Source: Ephydatia muelleri
Taxonomy: Eukaryota; Porifera; Demospongiae; Spongillida; Spongillidae
Direction: 5' to 3'
Length of the DNA stretch: 64,000 bases
Assembly (NCBI GenBank): GCA_013339895.1
Contig: JABACO010000007.1
Span: 9,195,635 to 9,259,634, forward strand
Part shown: positions 51,425-61,283 of the stretch, piece after piece
How the letters are laid out: the number at the start of each line of letters is the position of its first letter
Position numbering within the stretch: position 1 is the stretch's first letter
Program-made: the position numbers and the translations under genes
Notes under the pieces: model-generated
What the model saw: the letters and a program-made list of their open reading frames with translations, nothing else
The model's database searches: none
What the model was told of the DNA's origin: nothing

Positions 51425-51763
51425 CTAGAATCCTGTGACAAAATGAACCGCCATTTCTAGATCTACGTCTAATACAGAGTATAGGTTCTTGGACTGCGCT
51501 CGAGCCAGGTTAACCTTTATATCGACTGAATAAGCATCGTGAAGGAAAATAGCAACTACCTCTGCTCTGTTTCCACGGACTCCGAAGGTACGTTCATCCC
51601 CACGAAGCGATCTGCGTACCGGGGGTAGCCATACAGACACCTTATACACATTACTTGCTTTTGTTCGTTGTATTAAGCGGTTGAATTGTTTGTGTGTGTG
51701 AATGTGATTGATGAGCATTTTACCAGGTATGTAAACATGTATCAGAATGTAATAGGAAATCAA
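51425..51763 (-). CDS. Unrecognised ORF inside the TIR transposon
   Basis: The 112-codon frame has an AT-rich, low-content first half and a better-composed second half (KVSVWLPPVRRSLRGDERTF, GVRGNRAEVVAIFLHDAYSV, NLARAQSKNLYSVLDVDLEM). I recognise no domain. The change in composition at VYKVSVWL follows a sequence resembling a splice acceptor (GTGTATAAG), so this could be a captured exon fragment. It may also be chance. Confidence 0.25.
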   Translation of the reverse strand: MISYYILIHVYIPGKMLINHIHTHKQFNRLIQRTKASNVYKVSVWLPPVRRSLRGDERTFGVRGNRAEVVAIFLHDAYSVDIKVNLARAQSKNLYSVLDVDLEMAVHFVTGF

Positions 51764-52094
51764 GAATTGATTCTAACCCTCTTTTTTTTTTCTGTGAATT
51801 CCTAAGGTTGTGCTAAATGGCAAAACCAACCTATTTGGAGTGCCTATTTTGACATTCATACCCACCAATTTTCATTATTTTTCTCTTTCCACTAGTTTAC
51901 CTTAAATGTTGAAGCGATGATATTCAGTCACTGTGAAGAGAGAATGCTCCCGTCTGCTGCTTGTTGTTATTGTACTGTATCGTGTAACATATTCATAGGA
52001 GGCCTTATCATGTATTTATCGTCCTTGTTATGACGTATAGGTAACAGGGCTTTATGCTAATGACTCCTGAAAGCGGAACGACAATGACGGTTGC

Positions 52095-52195
52095 TTGGAA
52101 CGAACGACTGTGACGATTGCTTGGAACGAACGACGGTGACGATTGCTTGGAACGAACGACGGTGACGATAGCTTGATTGAACCAGTACAGAATAT
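52095..52195. repeat. 26-bp tandem repeat
   Basis: About four copies of GACGATTGCTTGGAACGAAC then GACGGT inside the TIR element. Confidence 0.8.
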
Positions 52196-52825
52196 TAGTT
52201 GCAGATGTTCCCCGCTCAACTCACGTGATTAAGCAGCCGCATACAAAGAGTATTCGGCCGCTTTAAAATGATATACGAAATAGCTATGTAAAAGGCGAAA
52301 CACTAAAACCTAGTTTCTCGGGCTTGAAGGTGTGTGTATGTGTCGTACATAGATTTTACTAATTGGATCCATTCACCGCTTGTCTTGAAAGTTAGTTAAC
52401 GGAAGTTTAATACCTTATAAACTTTGCTCATGTGCAAAATTTCATTTATATAAGCACTTTAACTTCAAACAACTTCATGTATAAGTAATAGATTAATAAG
52501 CGGGGTGCATTCTAGGGTAGTTTACAAGTTCAGCTACACAATGACATAGCACAATGCCAAGTTGCACACCGACCTATTTCCGCCTCGAGCGATTTTCCCT
52601 TGCCAAACATGGCAGTGTTCAAACTTCGGAATAGCTTTATCGCAACGTCCAGTAAAATCTTGGAGTGGATATTGAGAATCCTCAGTTCGTGCTCTTTCTT
52701 TACATATATGATTTAGATGCTTTCATTATAGTAATCTGAAAGAAAAATAACCAAGCGTAACATGCATTTTCAAGCTAATTTTAGTTACGTTACGGGGGGG
52801 GGGTCACGACCTTAATTGCGTTGAG

Positions 52826-53475
52826 GATGTATTTTGCCTTTCCTAACAGGTCAATCAGGTCATCTATGCGTGGCATTGGATAGGCATCCGACTTGGATAC
52901 ACTGTTCAGCTGCCTGAAGTCCACACACAGCCGCAGAGACCCATCTTTCTTCTTGGCCAAAACGAGCGGTGCTCCCCACTCGCTGTTAGATGGTTCGATT
53001 ATTCCAGCCTGTAGCATGTCTCGTATCTCCTGCTTGACCGTCTCCCGATATGCCTGAGGGATTCGGTAGGGTGCTAGCTTGACCGGACGTGCTGTTCCCG
53101 TCTGTAGATCGTGCTCCATCAGGCTTGTTCTTCCTGGTCTGTTGCTAAACAGAGTGCAGAATTTCCCCAGTAAGACGTGCAACTCCTGCCTTTGCTGCCC
53201 GCTCAGCTGGTCGCCAGTCTTGACCTCAGCCTCCAAACTTCCTTCTTCGTTATCCCTCCACACTGGGATATCCTCCAAGCTGTCAGTTTCTTCCTCCCCG
53301 CCTTCTGTCCATAGAACTGCACTGGGACCGCTGCCTGAGTGGAACTCACGCAACATATTAATGTGGAATATCCTCCTACGTTTGCGACGGTCATGCATGT
53401 CGACTACGTAGTTGACCTTTCCAACCCTTCTTTCTACCTTGTAGGGTCCTTGCCACTGAGCTGCCAGCTTATTTG
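52826..53475 (-). pseudogene. Gypsy integrase C-terminus fused to RT (first part)
   Basis: The frame starts with integrase C-terminal text ([20 protein letters not shown] then [20 protein letters not shown]). After an acidic linker it enters RT with [40 protein letters not shown] then [40 protein letters not shown] and [20 protein letters not shown]. It breaks at KYI where the TIR transposon is inserted. Upstream of the integrase piece is LINE RT, so the Met near 53554 is an artefact of the junction. Confidence 0.85.
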
Positions 53476-54790
53476 CAAGGCAATTGGCCGCCAGTTGTCG
53501 AGGTTGATGATATCTCCGGCCTTGTGTATCAATATGGTGGATGACACTTTCCACGAGAGTGGGATCTTTTTGTTCACCCTACATGTATTGATTATTGTTG
53601 TCAGGATTGACACTGAGGAGCCAAGACGTTTCCAGTCGGAGTATCTTAGTCGATCTGGACCTGGGGCCGAGTTGTTGGGTAGACCTCTCAGAGCTGCTTC
53701 AACTTCCTGTTCCGTAAAGGGGTCGTCCAGTATGTCCACTTCGGCAGATCGAGGCCAGACCGGGAACGGAGGAGATGTCTCACTGGTGTCAGTGGCTGGT
53801 TGTGCATTTTTTCCCCTGAAGTATTCATGAACTGCCGGCATCGGGACTTCACATCGGGGGGGGGGGGGGGGGGGGGGGGGGCTAGGTGACTTCCTGATAG
53901 TGTCCATACCTTTGGGTTGGTCCGGGGTAGAGCTTCTGTAGGTTCGCCTTCCTCCTAATGGCCCTATTTCTGTTGTTGGGCTGAGAATTCTGGGCCTGTG
54001 AGGGGTTATTACCCCTACCCTGCCTTCTTTGTTTCCATGCCTCCTTGGGGATGGTGTTTTTGAAGCTCTCTGAAGAGGCCACGTACCGGGAATGGGACCA
54101 GGCCGAGAATCCTCTAGTCTATGCCGCCAGCTTTCTGCACCACTCATCCCATTGACTGTGGTCCATCCTGCGGTTAGCAAGCTCCCTCAAAGGCTCAAAC
54201 AAGCGTGTAGGGCCTGGTCATCACTCAGATTCATATGAAGCGTGGTCAGGATCAATGAGCTTTGAGAGGAAGGGAGATGAGGAGTGATATCGTTGGGAGG
54301 TTGAGCGACAGGCTGGGCAGAAGTTTGTAGCACTGATCGAGAGACCTGATCTCCTAAGTGGACCTGACAACCCTTTTCGACTTGGTCCCTGATGACAGAG
54401 ATTCCTCTCTGGATGTTCTGATCCAGTCTTGTATGTCTTCCCCCAGGGGGTCCCCTGTCAGAGGATGAGCGATCCCTGTGTTCCCCCCCCCTCTCCAACC
54501 CCCGGTTATTACCTCCTCCCCCCCTTCCCCCTTCTCTACCCTGGGTTCCTTTGGCTCCACATCCCCTGCCTGCTTGGACCCCTCCCCGTTCTCTTTCTTC
54601 TCCCCCTCTACCTAGTCCTCCTCTCTTCTGTGGAACGTTTCCACTTACGCTGCCCTTTCCCCTCTGTCCTTCCCCCCATTCTTCCCATATCTCGGATACC
54701 TCCTCATGTATCCCCCCCCTCCCCCCGGTATTGGCTATTCCCAGCCCGCTCAAAGTGAGGTATATGAGCAGTATCCCTCCTCCAGCCTGG
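53434..54790 (-). mobile_element. LINE 5'-central part (lineage i), truncated at both ends
   Basis: The 54180-53434 frame has LGGRRTYRSSTPDQPKGMDT (out of register with relatives), PPPRCEVPMPAVHEYF, DDPFTEQEVEAALRGLPNNS then [36 protein letters not shown] then ALQ, and stops at the gypsy junction. Upstream (54770-54187) is a Gly/Arg/Glu-rich low-complexity part (EEWGEGQRGKGSVSGN, RGGGGNNRGLERGGEHRD). A C22 tract (about 53858-53880) reads as poly-Pro. The 5' edge at about 54790 runs into U2 spacer. Confidence 0.8.
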
Positions 54791-55199
54791 TCCAAACCAA
54801 CAGGCTGCACATCGTATGTGTACATGCATCGTGCACGGCGAGTATAGAGACAAACGAGGCATGACACCACACCACATCCATATATTTGCCGCACATGCAT
54901 GTGCCACTCTTGCAAGCCTTCTCCACGTCGTCATGGCCACAAATCTAATCACATTTGATGGGTTCCTGCATGGTTTTCCAGCGAGGATATCTTGCTATCC
55001 TTCGTCCCAAACAGTGGGGCCTAAGGAACGAGGGACGGACGAACAAACAACACGGTTAGTTCACTTTCCAGTCAAGCTGCCTGTCTGTCTCGGCGAGGGG
55101 AAAGCGCTCTCAACAGGCAACAAGGGAAACGGGGATGGATCATGGAAAAAAAAGTGAATCTCAACGGTCTGATATTGATGATGATTGTGTATCCCCAAA
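54790..55199 (-). other. U2 3'-flanking spacer
   Basis: Closely matches 23640-24017, in the same position relative to the U2 3' end (for example AACAGTGGGGCCTAAGGAAC and GATGGATCATGGAAAA). It is cut at 54790 by a LINE. Confidence 0.8.
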
Positions 55200-55347
55200 G
55201 GGATGGGCCGCACCCAGAGGTAATGCAATACTGGGGCAACCCGTGGGACCGGCGAAGCAAGCTTCACTCCGAGTCCCGAGTTTCAAAAATTGATGTAATA
55301 TTGTGGGAACATTGTTCCCACACGAGATATTACACTTGTAAGAACAG
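55200..55347 (-). ncRNA. U2 snRNA 3' portion
   Basis: From 55347 on the minus strand: CTGTTCTTACAAGTGTAATA, stem IIb GGGAACAATGTTCCC, the Sm site AATTTTTGA, and stems III/IV with CCCAGTATTGCATTACCTCT. One base in the stem IV loop differs from the other two copies. The 5' part is displaced by the LINE at 55348. Confidence 0.92.
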
Positions 55348-55742
55348 TTAAATCTTTCATAATGAGTTTGGCATATACAGAAATATACACCAAACACAAC
55401 AGGGCCATTTTTTAACCCCATCGCTGGGGGGCCCCTAGAATATATCTGGGACACATACACACAGACAACAGGATGGCACACACATGAGATAATAATGTCC
55501 TAGGTACCTACAAGAATAGAAAAATTCCAGGCAGATTTGTCAGTTCATATGACAAATTTGTGGTGTGGACCGTCTGCTGAGGTTTCTACGCTGGTAGATT
55601 TGTTGCAAGGACTGCATTTTGCCATGCAGCCGTGTGTTAGTGGTTGAGGTGGCTACAGTGTACAATACGTGTGTGGTTGGGTGGTGATTGGGGGATGATC
55701 GTTCATTGCAGTGAGGGGAGTAGTGGTATCTCCGAGTAAGCT

Positions 55743-56450
55743 TTAGGCGAGCACAGCCTGGTCACTGTTGCCCATGGGTGGACCCCCGGGTGCTGCAGGT
55801 GGCATTGTGGTAGTAGGCTGGTTTGTAGGTGATTTGGTGGTTGTGGGCTGGTCTCCGGGAGCCGCAGGGGGCGTCGTGGCGGAGGGTTGATTGTCATGTG
55901 TAGCAGCTGGCCTGTGGTGGCTCTTGCAAATGGCCTGGTACCATATGGTCTGTGACCCCGCTATGGCAGACACCACACAGAGGCGCCGCATTAGTGCTGC
56001 ATACTTGTAGCCAATCCGTAGGGCTGAGAGCACCCTGTCGTTTCCCGGGAACCAGCTGCCCAAGCTTCCCACGATGAAAGGGTGGATGGTGACCTCCGAG
56101 TAGTTCTGGAGCAGTTGTCGCCTCAGGGGCTCGTACTTTGTCACTTTGTGAGCAGCCGCATCCTCCAGCGCTGTTGGTGACCCCTCGAACGGACAGGAAA
56201 CCTCCACCAGCATAACCTTCCTTCCGCATGGGGAGATGATGGTCAGGTCCGGCCTGTTGTCTCCTGTTCCAGGGAGAGGCTGTTCCTTCATTTTGGTCCC
56301 CATGAATTCTGGCACCGCCTTCACTATCCTCTCCAGGATGGCGTTATGCCTGTCTCGTGCCATGCCCAGGTTGTAGTGGCAATGGTTGAGGACGTGTGCC
56401 AGCGTCTCTGGGGCCCTCCCACATGTCCTACACTGTGTGTTGGTGATTGG
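55743..56450 (-). pseudogene. LINE knuckle and endonuclease (lineage ii)
   Basis: Open from about 56450: an intact knuckle QCRTCGRAPETLAHVLNHC, ARDRHNAILERIVKAVPE, the endonuclease core NRPDLTIISPCGRKVMLVEV then SCPFEGSPTALEDAAAHK, KYEPLRRQLLQNYSEV, GSLGSWFPGNDRVLSAL and ALMRRLCVVSAIAGSQTIWY. A C-terminal extension of about 60 residues follows (TTTKSPTNQPTTTMPPAAPG). The core has Glu where lineage i has Asp (VEVSCPFEG against VIDVTVPFEG). Confidence 0.85.
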
Positions 56451-56731
56451 CCGATGACATAGTGCCTGTACGGTGCAGACAGGGAGAAGGTTGAGTCTCG
56501 CCCGATGGATGAACCTATACTGGGGGAAGGTGAGGAAGGCCCCAGTATAGATGAAGAAGGTAGAGTCTGGGTGGAGGGATACAGAGTCAAATGCCCTCCC
56601 CTGGTCTGTTGTCCGTTTGAGGTCCCTGAGGTGGCGTATGTGTATTTCCTCTTTGAGCGCCTGGAACAGGAGCTTTCGTTTGTTCCAGGTGAGCTTGTGT
56701 CACCCCGTCCCCAGGGTGGCAGAGTCCTGTG

Positions 56732-57437
56732 TCAAGTTGATGACAGCATTCGTGAGAGCCCAGACTGGCGCGTGCAGAACTCCACAGGCTCTGGAGGTCT
56801 CCTCCCTTCCCCGGGTAAGGATATGGAGTTGATGAAAAGCATCAAGCCCTCGGGTGTTGTGCGGTCCAGATGGCGGGCTCTCTTTGCCACAGTCTCCTTC
56901 AGCTGGTCCAACGCGACGTCTGTGATGCGGGGGTCCCTGGTGTCTGCCAGAAACTTGTAGACCTGGGCTGCCCGCGCCACGTGGGACTCATCCTCCACGC
57001 TCGGGATACCCAACCCACCCAGGGCCTGTGAGAGATAAAAGTATTTAGTGCAGGCTCTGGGTGGGAGGTGTGGTCCGCGCTTGATGGTAATACGGAGGGC
57101 GGTGTCGAGCTTCTTACACCAGATGGCGCCCGGAAACACAACTTTCAGCACGAAGCATAGCCGGGGGAATAGGAACTTGCGAAAGGCATCCAGCTTCTGC
57201 CACTCTGCCAGTTGGGAGGAGAACACAATCCCGGTGTCTCGGAGGAGGCCATCCCTCAGTTCATTGAGTACGTTGGCTGGTGTCCGGTAGGATCCCGTCG
57301 GGCATCCCAGGTACTTATACCTGTCCTCCCACGAGAGGGCAGGGATGGCCTCTGTGCCCAGTCGAGGGTTGTGCAGGTGGTCCACATAGAGCCTGGACGT
57401 GTGGTTGACCAGGCACAAGGAGCCGCACTTTTTGGTG
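56732..57437 (-). pseudogene. LINE RT thumb (lineage ii), cut by piggyBac
   Basis: Reads KKCGSLCLVNH-type text from the junction, then LGTEAIPALSWEDRYKYLGC, QLAEWQKLDAFRKFLFPRLC, GGLGIPSVEDESHVARAAQV and MLFINSISLPGEGR. Its upstream continuation is the 61284-61725 frame. Confidence 0.85.
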
Positions 57438-58184
57438 TTAACCCTTCACCTGCGCTAATTAATATTCATTTACATCACGTCATGCGGAAGGATTTTCATT
57501 TGAAATTTGTAATCTCGAGTGTATGAACGCTCAGTGGCTTTTCTGCGTTGTTTCGAATTCGATGGCCCATATTTTCTCAACGGCGGTCAAAAAGTGCTTG
57601 TTCTATCGTTTTGCGAGGGATTTGAGCTGATTGAGTGTTGTTCCTAATCTTCGTCTATCTTTGAGTGCGCATCATTTAAAATGGATTCTCTACGCTTGTG
57701 TTCTGTACCCCTCTTTTTGTCTGGTAAGTGCACTGCTTTGAGTTTTTATGTATCTACAAGCATTTATTATTAGTTATTTGACTGTTGTGAATCATTGCCG
57801 TGCTGTTTGGCTTTGCAAGCTGCCCTGTGGAATTGGCTAGTCCAATGGGCAGATTTCATCATCAAGTACAGGTATTTATGTTGTCCTTTTTAGTTATGTC
57901 TGCATGTATTCTGTCGTTGCTGTTGAGCTTGCGTATATCATCGCCTTTCAGGTTGAACGTTCTCAATGGTGACGGTTATTGCTTTATCTCTTGAGTACCA
58001 TTTGTAAGTGCGCAGTTTACGTGTTTGAAGCGTAAGAATTTTTCCTACGCGGCTTGCTCTTCCAGCTGCTGAATCCAACATCCTTGAGCTGAAATTTCTA
58101 TCAGTTGATTTACAGATCAAGATCAGGGATTGTATGTGTTGTACGGAGTACGAGTTTTTGTGGTGTTGCAGTAAGAACATACTT

Positions 58185-59135
58185 GTGTTGTAAGACTTGT
58201 GGTGTAAGGGTTCAGCATACTTGTAGTGTGCGGGGTCAGCATACCTGTGGGGAAAGGGGTCAGCGTACTTGTGGCATAACGGGTCAGTATACTTGTGGTG
58301 TAAGGGTCAGCGTACTTGATCAGCATACTTGTGGCGTAAGGGGTCAGCGTACTTGTGGCATAACGGGTCAGTGTACTTGTGGTGTAAGGAGCCAGCGTAC
58401 TTGTGGTGTAAGGGGTCAGCGTACTTGTGGTGTAAGGGGTCAGTGTACTTGTGGTGTAAGGAGCCAGCGTACTTGTTGTGTAAGGGGTCAGCGCACTTGT
58501 GGTGTAGGGGGTCTGCATACTTTTGGTGTAAGGGGTCAGCGTACTTGTTGTGTAAGGGGTCAGCGTACTTGTGGCATACGGGGTCAGCGTACTTGTGGTG
58601 TAAGGTGTCAGCGTACTTGTGGTGTAGGGGGTCTGCGTACTTGTGGTGGAAGGGGTCAGCGTTCTTGTGGTGTAAGGAGCCAGCGTACTTGTTGTGTAAG
58701 GGGTCAGCGTACTTGTGGCATACGGGGTCAGCGTACTTGTGGTGTAAGGGGTCAGCGTACTTGTGGCGTAAGGGTCAGCGTACTTGTGGCGTAAGGTGTC
58801 AGCATACTTGTGGTGTAAGGAGCCAGCGTACTTGTTGTGTAAGGGGTCAGCGTACTTGTGGTGTAGGGAGTCAGCGTACTTGTGGTGTAAGGGGTCAGCA
58901 TACTTGTGGTGTAGGGAGTCAGCGTACTTGTGGTGTAAGGGGTCAGCGTACTTGTGGTGTAAGGGGTCAGCGTACTTGTGGCGTAAGGAGCCAGCGTACT
59001 TGTTGTGTAAGGGGTCAGCGTACTTGTGGTGTAAGGTGTCAGTGCACTTGTGGTGTAGGGGGTCTGCGTACTTGTGGTGTTAGGGGTCAGCGTTCTTGTG
59101 GTGTAGGGGTCAGCGTACTTGTGGTGTAAGGGTTA
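58185..59135. repeat. 24-bp minisatellite inside piggyBac
   Basis: About 39 copies of GGTGTAAGGGGTCAGCGTAC then TTGT, with variants (GGCATAACGGGTC, GGTGTAGGGAGTC). The 24-bp period keeps frames open and gives false 8-residue-repeat proteins (QRTCGVRG, SAYLWCKG) on the plus strand. Confidence 0.95.
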
Positions 59136-59299
59136 CGCAGGTATCATGATGTGTTTATCATGCCAGGCTGGTTGCCATATGTGTGGATATGGTGTTGTCT
59201 TTCCTTTGAGTAAATAACCAGTACAATGTGAATACACATCTGCATCATAGAGTAAACAACCCGTCAATACCCATATATGGTACATCTGGATAAGAGTCA

Positions 59300-61065
59300 T
59301 CAGTAGTGCAGAACTGTGTGATATGTTCGGAAGCATGGATGTATACAGAGTGGAACTTTACAGCTGCTGCATCTGTAGGTTGTAGTTTTCCGTTTTCCAG
59401 ACTTCCTATTACTGCAAACCTTGCAGTCGTGCCTTCCATCGGAAGGCTCGGGAAAATGGTTGTGTCCTAGTAATCGTGCCGGAGTGTCGGCTGCAATGGA
59501 AGGTGTGGCCGGAAAAGTTGTATCTGTTTGGGCAAGCAATCCCTCTGCAACTGCTATTCTAAAGTTTAGATGGGATATACTTTTACCTGTGATGCTTTTA
59601 TAGTATAGAATGTATGCATTTACCAAGGTTACATCTAACATGTGGAAAAACACTCTTTTCCACCATTTCTTGGAGAAGTTATTATACCCATAATACTGTA
59701 CTAGTTGCCCTGCCTTGTCTACACCACCCATGTATTTGTTGTACTCATCAATTCCATATGGTTTGTCGATCACCTGAATACCATTTGGAGCACCTTTCAT
59801 TCTTCTTGATTTTGTGACCATGCTCTCATCATGGATTGTTGTCAAAAGAGACACAACTCTTTTATCCTTCCATTTCAGTCCTAAAACATGCCCATCCTTA
59901 TAGTACGCCACTTCGCCTGTTTGGACCACAGTCCTTTTGAAGGAGTCCGGAATTTCCTTCCGGTCAAGGCGCACTGTGCCACAGCTTCCAAATCCTCGGG
60001 TAAGCAATGCTTTGCATAATTGAGGACTTGTCGAAATAAATGTGGTGTCCCTTTCCAGCTAGGTCCTTCACCAGGTCAATAACAACATGGGTACCCAGTG
60101 GAAGACCAGCTGGCCGCGCTTCCTCTTTTCCTGTATACAAGTGGAAGTTCCATGTGTATCCAGTCTCTGCCTCTGCAAGGACCCAGGCCTTCATACCCCA
60201 CTTGTGAGGCTTTTTTGGCATGTACTGTAGAAAAGAAAGGCGACCTTTGTATGCTATGATACTTTCATCCACACTTACTTCTTTTTTCATTCTGTAGCTG
60301 TCCTTATACCTGGCAATAAGCGTGGTCAAAAGGTGCCTCACTTTGAATAAGGTATCGTAGCCGCGTTGACCTTTAGCTGCCATCCGGGTGTTGTTTGCTA
60401 GATGAAGAAATTTCAGTAAGAGGAGAAACCTGTCTCTGCTCATAATTGAGGAGAAGTTTGTGGAAGTAAATGGCCAGCTAGTGCTCCAATATTGCTGCAT
60501 GTCTGGCATGTTTACAATGCCCATGCCGATTACTAGGGCAATGAATTTTTTTATCTCATCTTCGACAATAGGTTTGCGCTTGAATTGATTGGCTCTTGCC
60601 CTCGGGTGCTCTTCAAGGTAGGCAGCATGATTCATCAGATATTGCTGCCCATACCTGTTGGATTCCTGCACTATGTAGGTCAGCAAATCCTGTGGAAACA
60701 GCTCAAAGAAGAAATCAACAGGCTGCAAGTCATTCATATCCCTTGTAACACCAGTGTTCTGATGAAAGGGAGGAATGATAGGGCTATCATCTTCCTCAGT
60801 TTCCTCGATACCAAAGTCCTCCAACTCCTGGTCCTCCACAATCTCCTGCTCCATCTCCTCAACTTCCATGGCTTCAGTTTCACCAGCCTGTGTCTGACCG
60901 CTAATAATAACGCCCACATCCGGTAATCATGTATCATTTCCACTAACCTCGCAACCCTCGTTATTCTCTTCAACGTAGCCATCAAAATCCTCATCGCTAA
61001 AGTCACTATCCATATCGTCTAAATACTGCAGCAGAAATTCGGGGTCTGAAGGCAGAGTCTTTTTA
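59300..61065 (-). pseudogene. piggyBac transposase (DDD type), stop and frameshift
   Basis: The probable start is MANKKTLPSDPEFLLQYLDD (about 61073). A TGA follows SGNDT near 60925, then the frame continues through an acidic stretch and PVDFFFELFPQDLLTYIVQE. The core has SRDRFLLLLKFLHLANN, the first catalytic Asp in EVSVDESIIAYKGRLSFLQY, KPHKWGMKAWVLAEAETGYT, and the second Asp in HIYFDKSS. A small frameshifting deletion there removes the usual N/K-F-F box. The next frame begins LCKALLTRGFGSCGTVRLDR and has the third Asp in YMGGVDKAGQLVQYYGY. The C-terminal Cys/His finger is CKVCSNRKSGKRKTTTYRCS then SCKVPLCIHPCFRTYH. Confidence 0.92.
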
Positions 61066-61283
61066 TTGGCCATCGCGTGCTTTTTCTCCGATAAAAGAGT
61101 TGTGTATAATAATGTACGCAACGCGTAGCTCATATACGTAACGACAGCTGCAATTGTACCACCATTCGCGCGTAGTGCATGTTTATCGTACATGTATCCC
61201 GCTCGTCACATAAATGTGCCCTCCGCATTACGCAAGCGCAAATTACGGGCACAAAAATGTGCCCGTCGCAGGTGAAGGGTTAA

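Larger units (their letters stand above)
51340..52825. mobile_element. Non-autonomous TIR DNA transposon with 2-bp (GA) duplication
   Basis: The ends are CTCAACTAAATTAAGG (51340-51355) and, inverted, CTCAACGCAATTAAGG (52810-52825), 14 of 16 identical. GA flanks both sides. Removing the element and one GA restores an uninterrupted gypsy RT reading across KYI/STL, which proves the boundaries. Subterminal CG-rich palindromes occur on the left (51374-51425). Inside are a 26-bp tandem repeat (about 52095-52195) and a 112-codon minus-strand frame of unknown nature (51425-51763). No transposase is present. The superfamily is not assigned. Confidence 0.85.
50018..53475 (-). mobile_element. Ty3/gypsy LTR retrotransposon remnant, integrase before RT
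   Basis: Minus-strand order: integrase C-terminus, RT, RNase H, LTR. Integrase upstream of RT in the same frame is the arrangement described for GMR1-like gypsy elements, not ordinary Ty3/gypsy. gag, protease and the catalytic part of integrase are missing. The 5' edge (about 53475) joins LINE sequence inside RPIALQ. The LTR side abuts a truncated LINE at GATGTGGCAT. A 1.49-kb DNA transposon splits the RT at 51340-52825. Confidence 0.85.
57438..61283 (-). mobile_element. Complete piggyBac-type transposon, TTAA-flanked
   Basis: TTAA at 57438-57441 and 61280-61283 flank perfect 13-bp inverted repeats CCCTTCACCTGCG (57442-57454) and CGCAGGTGAAGGG (61267-61279). Excision with one TTAA restores the LINE frame across AGLVFNTKKCG, so the boundaries are certain. 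The minus strand carries a transposase with one stop and a frameshift. Between the transposase 3' end and the left terminus is a roughly 950-bp minisatellite. Confidence 0.95.

Noticed and set aside
58105-59129. Cys/Arg/Gly-rich 229- and 266-codon plus-strand frames
   Set aside because: They are read through the 24-bp minisatellite inside piggyBac, in two frames at once. They run opposite to the transposase.
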